Part shown: one piece after another, positions 7,501 to 21,396 of the stretch | Layout of the letters: each line of letters opens with the position of its first letter | Numbering within the stretch: position 1 is the stretch's first letter | Origin: Cellulosimicrobium protaetiae | Lineage (GTDB): Bacteria; Actinomycetota; Actinomycetes; Actinomycetales; Cellulomonadaceae | Assembly: GCF_009708005.2 (NCBI RefSeq) | Contig: NZ_CP052757.1 | Coordinates: 2,976,001-3,040,000 of the forward strand | DNA: 64,000 bases | Direction: 5' to 3' | The notes under the pieces: model-generated | What the model saw: the letters and a program-made list of their open reading frames with translations, nothing else | What the model was told of the DNA's origin: nothing | Databases searched by the model: none | Made by a program: the position numbers and the translations under genes

Positions 7501-8502
7501 TCAGTACGTCTTCAGGCCGTGGGCGCGGAACTGGTCGCGCACGCGCTCGGTGAGCTCCGCGGACGGCGCGGGCGTGTCGTCGAGCTCGTAGGTGCGCCCG
7601 AGGGCGTCCCACTTGTCGCGGCCCATCTGGTGGAAGGGCAGCACCTCGACGCGCGTCACGGTGCCGGGGCGGATCTCGTTCAGCGACGCGGCGTACGAGG
7701 CGACCTTCTCGACGTTCTCCACGTCGTCGGTGAGGCCCGGGACGAGGACGAAGCGCACCCACACCTCGGGCGCGTGCCCCGTGAGGCCGCGCTCGGCGAT
7801 CCGGCGCCCGAACCGCAGGGTCGGCTCGAGGTCGCGGCTCGTGACCTTCGTGTAGGTGTCGGGGTCGCCCGACTTCACGTCGAGCAGCACGAGGTCCGTG
7901 TCGTCGAGCATCGCGTCGGTCGCGTTCGCGCCGAGGAAGCCCGACGTGTCGAGCGCGGTGTGCACGTCCATCGCCTTGGCGCCGCGCAGCACGCGGGCGG
8001 CGAACGCGGGCTGCATGAGCACTTCGCCGCCGGAGAGCGTGAGCCCCCCGTGCGTGGCCCGGAACACGGGCAGGTAGCGCTTGACGCGCCCCAGGAGCTC
8101 GTCCGCCGTGACGGGCCGACCGTCCTTCATCGCGAACGTGTCGGGGTTGTGGCAATAGAGGCACCGCAGGGGGCACCCGTTGAGGAACACCGTGAGCCGG
8201 GTCCCCGGCCCGTCCACGGCGGTGACGAGCTCCCAGGAGTGGACCGAGCCGAGCTCGCCCGCGCGCATCGCCGCGAGCTTGTCGGCCCGGTCCACGTCCG
8301 CGACCGTCAGCCCGTCCAGGCCCGCGCCCGCACGGCGGGCGTGGCCCACCGGGGTGCCCGACGCCGCGGGCTCGCCCGTCGTCGTCGGCGCACCCGGGAC
8401 GTCGAGGCGCGTGGCGTCGTCGGGCAGGGTGCCCCCGGCGACGCCGCACCCGCGCGCCGCGCCAGGTCGGCGGGCGGTAGGGCCGGGGAGGGTGACGGTC
8501 AT
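7501..8502 (-). CDS. pflA: Pyruvate formate-lyase activating enzyme (radical SAM)
   Basis: A 333-residue radical SAM protein. The CxxxCxxC cluster motif is NGCPLRCLYCHNPDT with Cys110, Cys114 and Cys117, followed by the glycine-rich SAM site LTLSGGEVLMQP and the PflA-specific HTALDTSGF and WVRFVLVPGLTDD. It installs the glycyl radical on PflB using SAM and a reduced [4Fe-4S] cluster. The first ~80 residues are Pro/Ala/Gly-rich and absent from the shorter E. coli enzyme; Met79 (MRAGELGSVHSWE) is an alternative start. It lies 20 bases after pflB on the same strand, so a pflB-pflA operon is clear. Confidence 0.95.
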   Translation of the reverse strand: MTVTLPGPTARRPGAARGCGVAGGTLPDDATRLDVPGAPTTTGEPAASGTPVGHARRAGAGLDGLTVADVDRADKLAAMRAGELGSVHSWELVTAVDGPGTRLTVFLNGCPLRCLYCHNPDTFAMKDGRPVTADELLGRVKRYLPVFRATHGGLTLSGGEVLMQPAFAARVLRGAKAMDVHTALDTSGFLGANATDAMLDDTDLVLLDVKSGDPDTYTKVTSRDLEPTLRFGRRIAERGLTGHAPEVWVRFVLVPGLTDDVENVEKVASYAASLNEIRPGTVTRVEVLPFHQMGRDKWDALGRTYELDDTPAPSAELTERVRDQFRAHGLKTY

Positions 8503-8522
8503 GGTCGGCTCCTCAGCGCTCG

Positions 8523-10832
8523 TCAGAGCGCGCCGTGGAAGGTGCGCGAGAGCACGTCCAGCTGCTGCTCGCGCGTGAGGCGGACGAAGTTCACCGCGTA
8601 CCCGGACACGCGGATCGTCAGCTGCGGGTAGTTCTCCGGGTGGTCCATGGCGTCCAGGAGCGTCTCGCGGTTCAGCACGTTGACGTTCATGTGGTATCCC
8701 TCGGACCCGATGTAGGCGTCCAGAAGGCCGGCGAGGTTGGTGACCTGCTCCTCCTTGGTGCGCCCGAGGCCGCTCGGCACGACGGTGTTGGTCAGCGAGA
8801 TGCCGTCCTGCGCCTCGTCGTACGGCAGCTTGGCCACCGACAGCGCCGAGGCGAGCATGCCGTGCGTGTCGCGCCCGTTCATCGGGTTGGCGCCCGGGGC
8901 GAACGGCTCGCCGGCGCGGCGGCCGTCAGGCGTGTTGCCCGTCGCCTTGCCGTACACGACGTTCGAGGTGATCGTCAGGACCGACTGCGTCGGCACCGCG
9001 TCGCGGTAGGTCGGGTGCGTGCGGACCTTCGCCATGAACCGCTCGACGAGGTCGACGGCGATCGCGTCGGCCCGGTCGTCGTCGTTGCCGTACGTGGGGT
9101 ACTCGCCCTCGGTCACGTAGTCGACGACGAGGCCGCGCTCGTCGCGGACGACGGAGACCTTCGCGTGCTTGATCGCCGACAGCGAGTCCGCCGCGACGGA
9201 CAGGCCCGCGATGCCGCACGCCATGGTCCGCAGCACGTCCTTGTCGTGCAGCGCCATCTCGATGCGCTCGTACGCGTACTTGTCGTGCGACCAGTGGATG
9301 CAGTTGAGCGCCTCGACGTAGGTCTCGGCGAGCCAGTCCATCGTCGCGTCGAACTTCGCCATGACGTCGTCGAAGTCGAGCACGTCGCCCTCGACCGGTG
9401 CCGCCACGGGCGAGACCTGCTTGCCGGAGATCTCGTCGCGCCCGCCGTTGATCGCGTAGAGGAGCGTCTTGGCGAGGTTCACGCGCGCGCCGAAGAACTG
9501 CATCTGCTTGCCGACCCGCATCGGGGACACGCAGCACGCGATCGCCGCGTCGTCGCCCCAGGCGGCCCGGATGAGCTCGTCCGACTCGTACTGGACGGCC
9601 GAGGTGTCGATCGACACCTGCGCGCAGTAGTCCTTGAACCCCTGCGGCAGCTCGGGGCTCCAGAAGACCGTCATGTTCGGCTCGGGGGCCGGGCCGAGGT
9701 TGTACAGCGTCTGGAGGAACCGGAACGAGTTCTTCGTGACGAGCGGGCGCCCGTCCTCGCCCATGCCGCCGATCGTCTCGGTGACCCACGTCGGGTCTCC
9801 GGAGAACAGCGCGTCGTACTCGGGCGTGCGCAGGAAGCGCACGATGCGCAGCTTGATGACGAAGTCGTCGATGATCTCCTGCGCCTCGGACTCCGTGATG
9901 CGACCCGCCTCGAGGTCGCGGTCGATGAACACGTCGAGGAACGTCGAGGTGCGCCCGAGCGACATCGCGGCGCCGTTCTGCTCCTTCACCGCGGCGAGGT
10001 AGGCGAAGTAGAGCCACTGCACGGCCTCGCGCGCCGACGTCGCCGGGCCGGAGATGTCGTAGCCGTACTCGGCCGCCATCTCCTTGAGCTCGCCGAGCGC
10101 GCGGATCTGCTCGGCGTGCTCCTCGCGCTCACGGACGACCTTCTCGCTGAACGGCTGCGTGTCGAGGCCGAGCTTGTCGAGCTTCTTCGCGGCCACCAGG
10201 GCGTCGACGCCGTAGAGCGCGACGCGGCGGTAGTCGCCGATGATCCGGCCGCGGCCGTAGGCGTCGGGCAGGCCCGTGATGATGTGCGAGCTGCGGGCCG
10301 CGCGCACGTTCGGCGGGTAGACGTCGAACACGCCCTGGTTGTGCGTCTTGCGGTACTCGGTGAAGACCTTCTTCAGGGTCTCGTCGACCTCGTAGCCGTA
10401 GGTCTGGAGCGCGCCCTCGACCATGCGCCAGCCGCCGTTCGGCATGATCGCGCGCTTGAGCGGGGCGTCGGTCTGGAGGCCGACGATCACCTCGTGCGCC
10501 TTGTCGATGTAGCCGGGGGCGTGCGCCGTGATCCCCGCGGGCGTGTGGGTGTCGACGTCGTAGATCCCCATCTCCCGCTCCTCCGGGAACATGGCGGACA
10601 GCGTGTCCCAGATGCCCGTCGTGCGCTCCGTGGGGCCGGTGAGGAACGACGCGTCGCCCGTGTACGGGCGGTAGTTGCGCTGGATGAAGTCGCGCACGTC
10701 GACCGTGTCGCGCCACGGGCCGTCGGTGAAGCCCTCCCAGGCGGGGACGTGGGCCGTGTCGTGCTGCGCGTCGACGGCGCCTGGGCCCCCCTGACCGCTC
10801 GTCGTGCCGCGTGCCTCGGAAACGCTCGTCAT
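8523..10832 (-). CDS. pflB: Formate C-acetyltransferase (pyruvate formate-lyase)
   Basis: A 769-residue full-length glycyl radical enzyme. The catalytic Cys pair is [11 protein letters not shown] (Cys433-Cys434) and the radical site RVSGYAV places Gly744 25 residues from the C-terminus, as in E. coli Pfl[32 protein letters not shown] and GRTSTFLD are conserved family blocks. It splits pyruvate with CoA into acetyl-CoA and formate during anoxic growth and needs PflA, encoded next. The ATG at 10832 is preceded by GGGAGGT, which fixes the start; the frame continues open far upstream without family similarity. A 376-base upstream gap carries DosR-like and CRP-like sites. Confidence 0.97.
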   Translation of the reverse strand: MTSVSEARGTTSGQGGPGAVDAQHDTAHVPAWEGFTDGPWRDTVDVRDFIQRNYRPYTGDASFLTGPTERTTGIWDTLSAMFPEEREMGIYDVDTHTPAGITAHAPGYIDKAHEVIVGLQTDAPLKRAIMPNGGWRMVEGALQTYGYEVDETLKKVFTEYRKTHNQGVFDVYPPNVRAARSSHIITGLPDAYGRGRIIGDYRRVALYGVDALVAAKKLDKLGLDTQPFSEKVVREREEHAEQIRALGELKEMAAEYGYDISGPATSAREAVQWLYFAYLAAVKEQNGAAMSLGRTSTFLDVFIDRDLEAGRITESEAQEIIDDFVIKLRIVRFLRTPEYDALFSGDPTWVTETIGGMGEDGRPLVTKNSFRFLQTLYNLGPAPEPNMTVFWSPELPQGFKDYCAQVSIDTSAVQYESDELIRAAWGDDAAIACCVSPMRVGKQMQFFGARVNLAKTLLYAINGGRDEISGKQVSPVAAPVEGDVLDFDDVMAKFDATMDWLAETYVEALNCIHWSHDKYAYERIEMALHDKDVLRTMACGIAGLSVAADSLSAIKHAKVSVVRDERGLVVDYVTEGEYPTYGNDDDRADAIAVDLVERFMAKVRTHPTYRDAVPTQSVLTITSNVVYGKATGNTPDGRRAGEPFAPGANPMNGRDTHGMLASALSVAKLPYDEAQDGISLTNTVVPSGLGRTKEEQVTNLAGLLDAYIGSEGYHMNVNVLNRETLLDAMDHPENYPQLTIRVSGYAVNFVRLTREQQLDVLSRTFHGAL

Positions 10833-10988
10833 CTGGACCTCCCTCGTGCCTGACGCGCGGTTCCGCGCGCCGGCCGGGACCCGCCGCCCCGGCAGCGCTC
10901 GGGTGGAGCGCCTCGGGGAGTTCGACGGGCTCCTTCGCCACTTCCACACTAGGTTCCCGCGGCCTCGGGCGCAGGGCTTTCGGGCCCC

Positions 10989-11008
10989 TCGGGGACCTAG
11001 GTCCCGAG
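10989..11008. promoter_or_regulatory. DosR/DevR-like box upstream of pflBA
   Basis: TCGGGGACCTAGGTCCCGAG contains a perfect 14-base palindrome (10992-11005). It matches the mycobacterial DosR consensus, as I remember it (TTSGGGACTWWAGTCCCSAA), at 16 of 20 positions. Its centre is 166 bases upstream of the pflB start and about 48 bases upstream of a TAGTGT -10 candidate. The same core recurs upstream of nirB. The identity of the binding protein is inferred. Confidence 0.55.
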
Positions 11009-11079
11009 CCGGACGGAGTCGCGCGAGAACGTTGAGATCCTGCGGATATCGGCCCCTCCTGGGTTCGTCTCGACGCGAC

Positions 11080-11099
11080 CTTGTGATGACCTTCACAAG
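11080..11099. promoter_or_regulatory. CRP/GlxR-type palindrome
   Basis: CTTGTGA-TGACCT-TCACAAG is a perfect 7-bp inverted repeat containing the exact CRP-family consensus TGTGA-N6-TCACA. It lies between pflB and the divergent ligase gene, 119 bases from the ligase start (centre) and about 90 bases beyond the DosR-like box as seen from pflB. It could serve either direction. Confidence 0.65.
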
Positions 11100-11208
11100 C
11101 CTCGCGAGCACCCGGTCACGGCGGCCCTCGACGGCCCGTGACGCACGACACGGAGCCACGTCACACCCCCGCCGGACGTGCTCCCGGCTTCCGTGTGAGA
11201 CTGCCCGG

Positions 11209-12306
11209 GTGAAGCGCACCGTAGGGGTCGAGGAAGAGTTCCTGCTCGTCGGCGACGACGGCCACCCCGTCGCCCGGGCGGCGGAGGCCCTGGAGGCGTC
11301 GGGCACCGACGACAAGGGCGGCGGGACCGGCTCGCTCGAGTCGGAGTTCATGGAGGAGCAGCTCGAGACCGCGACCCACCCGCGGCGCGAGCTCGACGAC
11401 CTCGCGACGGAGATCCGGGACGGCCGGCGACGCGCCCAGGAGGCCGCGGACCGCGTCGGGGCACGCGTCGTCGCGCTGTCGACCTCTCCCCTGCCCTTCG
11501 AGGGCACGACCGTCTCCCGGCTGCGGTACCTCGAGGCCCGCGCCGCGTTCGGCCTGACGGCGCGCGAGCAGCTCACGAGCGGGTGCCACGTGCACGTCGC
11601 CGTGGCGGACGACACGGAGGGCGTGGCGGTCCTCGACCGCATCGGCCCGTGGCTCGCGACGCTCCTCGCGCTGAGCACCAACTCCCCCTTCTGGCAGGGC
11701 GACGACAGCGGGTACGCGAGCTTCCGGTCCCAGGTCTGGGCGCGCTGGCCCACCTCCGGCCCGGCCCGCGCGTTCGGGTCCCCCGAGGCCTACCGCGACG
11801 CGGTCGACTCGCTCGTCGCCACGGGCACGATCCTCGACGAGAACATGGTCTACTTCGACGCCCGGCTCTCCTCGCGCTACCCGACGGTCGAGATCCGCAT
11901 CGCCGACGTGTGCCTCGACGCCGACACGGCGACGCTCCTCGCCGCGCTGAGCCGTGGCCTCGTCGAGACCGCCGCGCGCGAGGCGGCGGCAGGGATGCCC
12001 GCGCCGGAGCTCCGGCCCGAGATCCTGCGCACGGCGTCGTGGCGCGCCGGGCGGTCGGGCCTCGCGGAGGACCTCGTCTCGCCGCTCACGTGGCGACCCG
12101 CCCCGGCGCACGACGTCGTCGGCCAGCTCGTCGCGCGCGTGCGGGACGCGCTCGTCGACGCGGGCGACCTCGACGCCGTCACCGAGCTGCTGGGCAGGCT
12201 CTGGTCCGGCGGCAACGGCGCCGCGCGGCAGCGAGCGTGGCACGCGGCGTCCGGCGGGGACCTGCGGGCCGTCGTCGAGCGGGCCGTCGAGGCGACCCAC
12301 GCCTGA
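11209..12306 (+). CDS. ybdK: Carboxylate-amine ligase, glutamate-cysteine ligase 2 (YbdK) family
   Basis: 365 residues from GTG 11209. The N-terminus [17 protein letters not shown] carries the GVEEEF signature; [17 protein letters not shown] and [16 protein letters not shown] follow, with [21 protein letters not shown] later, all typical of the GCS2/YbdK family. E. coli YbdK has weak gamma-glutamylcysteine synthetase activity. Actinomycetes usually use mycothiol, so the real product here is uncertain. It is divergent from pflB. Confidence 0.88.
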   Translation: MKRTVGVEEEFLLVGDDGHPVARAAEALEASGTDDKGGGTGSLESEFMEEQLETATHPRRELDDLATEIRDGRRRAQEAADRVGARVVALSTSPLPFEGTTVSRLRYLEARAAFGLTAREQLTSGCHVHVAVADDTEGVAVLDRIGPWLATLLALSTNSPFWQGDDSGYASFRSQVWARWPTSGPARAFGSPEAYRDAVDSLVATGTILDENMVYFDARLSSRYPTVEIRIADVCLDADTATLLAALSRGLVETAAREAAAGMPAPELRPEILRTASWRAGRSGLAEDLVSPLTWRPAPAHDVVGQLVARVRDALVDAGDLDAVTELLGRLWSGGNGAARQRAWHAASGGDLRAVVERAVEATHA

Positions 12307-12347
12307 CACCCGGCCTCGGTAGCGCCCCGACAGGTACGCCCGGCGCG

Positions 12348-13010
12348 CTACGGCGCGAGGAGCGCCGCCCCGCGGGCGACCGCGACGACGTCGTGCACGG
12401 TCGTCCCGACGGCGTCCGGCAGCGGCCCGTCCGTCCACGCGCGGCCGCGGGAGACCCAGCCGGTGCGCACGCCCGCGGCACGGCCCGCGGCGACGTCGGC
12501 GTGCGCCGCGTCGCCCACCATCCAGACCTGGGCGCGGTCGGCGTCGGCCGCACCGACACGTTCGAGCGCGATCTCGAGGAGGCGCGGGTCGGGCTTGTCG
12601 ACGCCCTCCTCGCCGGACACGACGACGGCGTCGACGTGCGCCTCGACCCCGCAGCGCGCGAGCTTGCCTCGCTGCTGGGCCGAGGTGCCGTTCGTCACGA
12701 CGACGACGAGGTCGCCGCCCGCGCGCAGGTCGTCGAGCAGGTCGAGCGCGCCGTCGTACGCCCGGACGTGGTCGAGGATGCCGGTACGGAAGCGGTCGAC
12801 CGCGGTGGGGAGGTCCTCGTCCCAGGCCAGGCGGTCGACGATCACGCGCGCCACGTCCGTCTTCACCGCGAACCCGCCCTGGTCGGCGGCGACGATCGCC
12901 GCGAGGTCGGAGGCGTCGCGACCGGCGCGCGCGACCGCGTCCGCCGCCCACGCGGCGAACGCGTCGTCACGGCCGACGAGCGTGTTGTCGAGGTCCAGGA
13001 GCCAGATCAC
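12348..13010 (-). CDS. HAD-superfamily hydrolase
   Basis: A 220-residue protein with all four HAD motifs: I, LLDLDNTLVG near the N-terminus (nucleophile Asp and general acid Asp); II, VVVVTNGTS; III, VDKPDPRLLEIAL (Lys); IV, MVGDAAHADVAAG (acidic pair). A helical cap inserted after motif I places it in the subclass I phosphatases such as phosphoglycolate or pyrimidine nucleotide phosphatases. The substrate is unknown. It stands alone between convergent ybdK and the upstream dxs gene. Confidence 0.88.
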   Translation of the reverse strand: MIWLLDLDNTLVGRDDAFAAWAADAVARAGRDASDLAAIVAADQGGFAVKTDVARVIVDRLAWDEDLPTAVDRFRTGILDHVRAYDGALDLLDDLRAGGDLVVVVTNGTSAQQRGKLARCGVEAHVDAVVVSGEEGVDKPDPRLLEIALERVGAADADRAQVWMVGDAAHADVAAGRAAGVRTGWVSRGRAWTDGPLPDAVGTTVHDVVAVARGAALLAP

Positions 13011-13082
13011 GCCCCGGACCCTAGCGCGGACGACCCGGGCGCCGCCGGGCCGTCCGCGGCAGACGTCCGGTGGTTCTGCGGC

Positions 13083-14996
13083 TCAGCCGCGAGCGAGCTC
13101 CGCGAGCGCGTCCAGCACGTCGCGCGCGACGTCGGCCGCCGTGAGCCGGAAGGCCGACGCCACCTGGTCTCGGGTCGCGTGGTCGAGGAACTGCGCGGGC
13201 AGCCCGAGCGCGTGCACGGGCGTGCGGACCCCGGCCTCCAGCGAACGCTGCGCGAGGAGCGCACCCACGCCGCCGTCGGCGACGCCGTCCTCGACGCTCA
13301 CGACGAGGTCGTGCTCGCCCGCGAGCTTGACGAGCGCGCTCGGCATCGGCAGGACCCACGTCGGGGACGCGACGGTCACGTCGACGCCGTGCGCCGAGAG
13401 CGACTCCGCCGCGTCGAGCGCGACCCGCGCCATCGACCCGGGGCCGACGAGCAGGACGCGCGTACGCCCGGCCGCGTCGCGCGCCGCCGCCTTCGGCGCC
13501 TCGTCCGGCACCGCGAGCAGGTCGACGCCGTCCACGGTGTCGACCGCGGGCAGCGCGTCCCCGAGCGCCCCCTTGGGGTAGCGCACGACAGTCGGGGCGT
13601 CGTCGACGTCCACGGCCTCGCGCAGGGCGGTCCGCAGCGTCTCCTCGTCGCGCGGCGCCGCGAGCCGCAGGCCGGGCACGATGCGCAGCATCGCCATGTC
13701 CCACATGCCGTTGTGGCTCGCGCCGTCGTCGCCCGTGATGCCGGCGCGGTCGAGCACGAACGTCACGCCCGCCTTGTGCAGGGCGACGTCCATGAGGACC
13801 TGGTCGAACGCGCGGTTGAGGAACGTCGCGTACACGGCGACGACGGGGTGCAGCCCCGCGAACGCCATGCCGGCCGCCGACGTCGCGGCGTGCTGCTCGG
13901 CGATGCCGACGTCGAACGTGCGCTCGGGGAACGCCTGCGCGAACGGCTTGAGGCCGACCGGCTCGAGCATGGCCGCGGTGATCGCGACGACGTCGGACCG
14001 GCGGCGACCGATCTGCACGATCTCGTCCGCGAAGACGCTCGTCCAGCCGAAGCGCGACGGCGCGACCGGGAGCCCGGTCTCGGGGTGGATCTTCCCGACG
14101 GCGTGGAAGCGGTCGGCGACGTCCTGCTCGGCGGGCGTGTACCCGCGGCCCTTCTCCGTGATCGCGTGCACGATCACGGGCGCCCCGTACGCCTTGGCCC
14201 GTCGCAGCGCGTGCTCCATGGCCTCGACGTCGTGCCCGTCGACGGGGCCGACGTACTTGATGCCGAGGTCCTCGAACATGCCCTGGGGGGCGACGACGTC
14301 CTTGAGGCCCTTCTTCAGGCCGTGCAGCCACTCGTAGGCGAACCGTCCCGGTGCGCCGGACCGATTGAGGGTGCGCTTGCCCCACTGCAGGAAGCTCTCG
14401 TACCCGTGCGTGGTACGCAGCGTCGACAGGTGGTGCGCGAGCCCGCCGATCGTCGGCGAGTAGGAGCGGCCGTTGTCGTTCACCACGACGACGAGACGCC
14501 GGTCCTGGCTCTCGGCGATGTTGTTCAGCGCCTCCCAGGCCATGCCGCCGGTGAGGGCGCCGTCGCCGATGACCGCGACGACGTGCCGGTCGGTGAGGCC
14601 GCGCACGACGTTCGCCTTCGCGATGCCGTCGCCCCACGAGAGCGCGGTCGACGCGTGCGAGTTCTCGACGACGTCGTGGTCGGACTCGGCGCGCGACGGG
14701 TAGCCGGACAGGCCGCCCTGCTTGCGCAGCGCGGAGAAGTCCTGGCGCCCGGTGAGGAGCTTGTGCACGTAGGACTGGTGGCCCGTGTCGAACACGAACG
14801 TGTCCGTCGGCGAGGAGAACACGCGGTGCATGGCGATCGTGAGCTCGACCACGCCGAGGTTCGGGCCGAGGTGCCCGCCGGTCCGGGAGACCGAGTCGAC
14901 GAGGAACGCACGGATCTCGGCGGCGAGCTCCCGTGCCTGCTCGGGGGTCAGCCGTTGCACGTCCTCGGGCGAGGTGATCGTGCCAAGCAGGCTCAT
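13083..14996 (-). CDS. dxs: 1-deoxy-D-xylulose-5-phosphate synthase
   Basis: 637 residues with the complete thiamine diphosphate transketolase-like architecture. The start [20 protein letters not shown] is typical of actinobacterial Dxs. [23 protein letters not shown] and [16 protein letters not shown] surround the conserved His residues. The thiamine diphosphate/Mg site is [16 protein letters not shown]. The pyrimidine-binding domain begins [21 protein letters not shown] (catalytic Glu). It condenses pyruvate and glyceraldehyde-3-phosphate, the first step of the MEP isoprenoid pathway. ATG 14996 is followed by no competing start. It is monocistronic and divergent from guaB1 across 203 bases. 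Confidence 0.97.
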   Translation of the reverse strand: MSLLGTITSPEDVQRLTPEQARELAAEIRAFLVDSVSRTGGHLGPNLGVVELTIAMHRVFSSPTDTFVFDTGHQSYVHKLLTGRQDFSALRKQGGLSGYPSRAESDHDVVENSHASTALSWGDGIAKANVVRGLTDRHVVAVIGDGALTGGMAWEALNNIAESQDRRLVVVVNDNGRSYSPTIGGLAHHLSTLRTTHGYESFLQWGKRTLNRSGAPGRFAYEWLHGLKKGLKDVVAPQGMFEDLGIKYVGPVDGHDVEAMEHALRRAKAYGAPVIVHAITEKGRGYTPAEQDVADRFHAVGKIHPETGLPVAPSRFGWTSVFADEIVQIGRRRSDVVAITAAMLEPVGLKPFAQAFPERTFDVGIAEQHAATSAAGMAFAGLHPVVAVYATFLNRAFDQVLMDVALHKAGVTFVLDRAGITGDDGASHNGMWDMAMLRIVPGLRLAAPRDEETLRTALREAVDVDDAPTVVRYPKGALGDALPAVDTVDGVDLLAVPDEAPKAAARDAAGRTRVLLVGPGSMARVALDAAESLSAHGVDVTVASPTWVLPMPSALVKLAGEHDLVVSVEDGVADGGVGALLAQRSLEAGVRTPVHALGLPAQFLDHATRDQVASAFRLTAADVARDVLDALAELARG

Positions 14997-15190
14997 GCAG
15001 ATGCTCCGTTCCGTTCCCGTGCGACCAGCCCGACAACTCTAGGCCGTCCGGGCGGGTGACCTGCGCCGCGGTGCGCAGGGCGACGGGACCTTCACGTCAT
15101 TGACGCACACTCCGGGGCTCGACGCACGGACCGGCCCTTCGTGGAATGTCACTTCCGCCCTGCGGACATCAGCGACCCCCGACCTCGTAG

Positions 15191-17403
<2,213 letters not shown>

Positions 17404-17417
17404 GCCGTCCGCGTGCG

Positions 17418-17882
17418 TCAGGTGGCGGAGTCCTTCGCCGACGGACCGGAGAGACGCCGGCCGAACTCGGGGTCCCCCGTGAGCGTCGCGTACGAGCGGC
17501 GCACGACCTCCTCGAGCACGTCGAGGTCGACGGCGTCGAGGTCCTTGACGTAGAGGCAGCCCTTGCCGACCGAGTGCGGGCCGAGTCGCTCCAGGAGGGC
17601 GGCGTGGACGTCGACACCGTCCATGAGGTACACCGTCGTCGCCGCCTTGCGCGGAGAGAAGCCCGCCGCCGCCATGTCGCCCTCGCGACCGCTCGGGTAG
17701 CGGTAGTGGTAGGTGCCGAACCCGACGATCGACGAGCCCCACATCGTCGCCGGCTCCCCCGTGACCCGCCCCAGCAGCTCGACGAGCCGGAGCGCGTCGC
17801 GACGCCGCACGGGGTGCTCCACCGCTGCGAGGAACGCCTCGACGTCGGCGTCCGTGGGCTGGGTCGTGTTCTCGCTCACCAT
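17418..17882 (-). CDS. DUF1801 domain protein
   Basis: 154 residues from ATG 17882 (MVSENTTQPTDADVEAFLAAVEHPVRRRDALRL). The segments MWGSSIVGFGTYHYRYPSGREGD and LYVKDLDAVDLDVLEEVVRRSY are typical of DUF1801 (YdhG-like) proteins, an iron-chaperone-like fold without an assigned reaction. A hydrophilic extension predicted upstream of 17882 is ignored because it lacks family similarity. It lies convergent to the NUDIX gene and downstream of the acnA terminator. Confidence 0.8.
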   Translation of the reverse strand: MVSENTTQPTDADVEAFLAAVEHPVRRRDALRLVELLGRVTGEPATMWGSSIVGFGTYHYRYPSGREGDMAAAGFSPRKAATTVYLMDGVDVHAALLERLGPHSVGKGCLYVKDLDAVDLDVLEEVVRRSYATLTGDPEFGRRLSGPSAKDSAT

Positions 17883-18014
17883 GCCCCAGTCTCTCGCGGC
17901 ACGGCGTCGGCGCGCCAGATCGGCACTCCCGCGCAGGTTCGGCAGCCACGACCGCCGATCTGAGCAGAACCCGCCGATCTCGCCGCCGACGTGCTCCGGA
18001 CCGCCCGGGGACGA

Positions 18015-18052
18015 CGGCGGGGCGCCCACCTCGAGAGGTGAGCGCCCCGCCG
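18015..18052. terminator. Terminator hairpin downstream of acnA
   Basis: Arms CGGCGGGGCGC (18015-18025) and GCGCCCCGCCG (18042-18052) pair perfectly; the loop itself contains ACCTCGAGAGGT, a second small dyad. It lies about 46 bases past the acnA stop on the minus strand. Confidence 0.75.
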
Positions 18053-18098
18053 GGGGTGCGTCTGCGCCGTCGGGCAAGCCCGCAGCGCTAGCGGTGGC

Positions 18099-20852
<2,754 letters not shown>

Positions 20853-21011
20853 TCGTAGCTCCTTCGTGGCGAGACGGTGGCACGGATGCCATGGTTCAGG
20901 GGGCTTCGCCCAGCCTACGCCGGGCCGGCGCGCCGCTCAGGGTGGTCCTGGGGACCGTCCGGGCGGTGGTCGGCGGCTCGTCCACGACCCGCTGCGACCT
21001 GCACCGCGACC

Positions 21012-21047
21012 AGCATACCCCATATATCTTGACGTCAAGATATATGG
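21012..21047 (-). promoter_or_regulatory. acnA promoter with a 28-base perfect palindrome (21020-21047)
   Basis: The half-site CCATATATCTTGAC is followed directly by its exact reverse complement, an AT-rich island in very GC-rich DNA. On the minus strand the palindrome contains TTGACG as a -35 element. TATGCT at 21017-21012 is a -10 candidate 15 bases downstream. A protein on the palindrome would block or control the acnA promoter. The regulator is not identified. Confidence 0.65.
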
Positions 21048-21061
21048 AGGTGCGGTCCGGC

Positions 21062-21334
21062 TCAGAGGTCGCAGTCGCAGAGCAGGTTGAGCTCGACGAC
21101 CCGCTCCCCCTCGTCCGGCCGCGCCCACGCCTCCGCCTCCGCACGCGACGCGAAGCTCCTCCCGGCGAGCCGTCCGTCGGGCAGCAGGACACTGACACCG
21201 ACGACGTCGCGCACGTCGTCCGAGGCGCGGGCCGCCTGGTCCGCGCCCGGAGCAGCCGTCGTCGTCCCGCTCGTCCCGCTCGTCCTGCTCGTCGTGCTCG
21301 TCACGTCCGTCACCGTCCCGCTCGTCTCCCCCAT
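21062..21334 (-). CDS. Small protein of unknown function, Thr/Ser-rich N-terminus
   Basis: 90 residues from ATG 21334, preceded by GGGAGGACG as a good ribosome binding site. Residues 1-30 are a low-complexity Thr/Ser/Gly tract encoded by imperfect 9-base repeats. The remainder, VGVSVLLPDGRLAGRSFASRAEAEAWARPDEGERVVELNLLCDCDL, reads like a compact alpha/beta domain, ending in CDCDL. No known family recognised. It follows the RNA methyltransferase gene by orientation reversed in order (methyltransferase is upstream, 62 bases away), so both may be co-transcribed. Confidence 0.6.
   Translation of the reverse strand: MGETSGTVTDVTSTTSRTSGTSGTTTAAPGADQAARASDDVRDVVGVSVLLPDGRLAGRSFASRAEAEAWARPDEGERVVELNLLCDCDL
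21265..21300. repeat. Four imperfect 9-base tandem repeats inside the small ORF
   Basis: GTCCCGCTC, GTCCCGCTC, GTCCTGCTC and GTCGTGCTC stand head to tail. The unit is a multiple of three, so copy-number change would lengthen the Thr/Ser/Gly tract without shifting the frame. Confidence 0.7.
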
Positions 21335-21396
21335 CGTCCTCCCGGCACGCCGGTCGGCGCACCCGGGTTCGCGCAGGGCCGAGACCGGACGCGGCG

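Larger units (their letters stand above)
10833..11208. other. Divergent control region between pflB and the YbdK-type ligase
   Basis: No gene is supported in these 376 bases. They hold a DosR-like palindrome at 10989-11008 and a CRP/GlxR-like palindrome at 11080-11099. A minus-strand -10 candidate TAGTGT lies at 10951-10946, about 48 bases downstream of the DosR-like centre. The last bases before the GTG at 11209 show no strong ribosome binding site. Confidence 0.7.

Noticed and set aside
5860-8631. A 923-codon plus-strand frame over helicase, toxin, GrpB and pflA genes
   Set aside because: Crosses several real minus-strand genes and their gaps; low-complexity composition.
20940-20960. GGTCC...GGACC repeat near acnA as a third DosR-like box
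   Set aside because: The half-sites are in the opposite orientation (GGTCC first), so it does not fit the GGGAC...GTCCC pattern.
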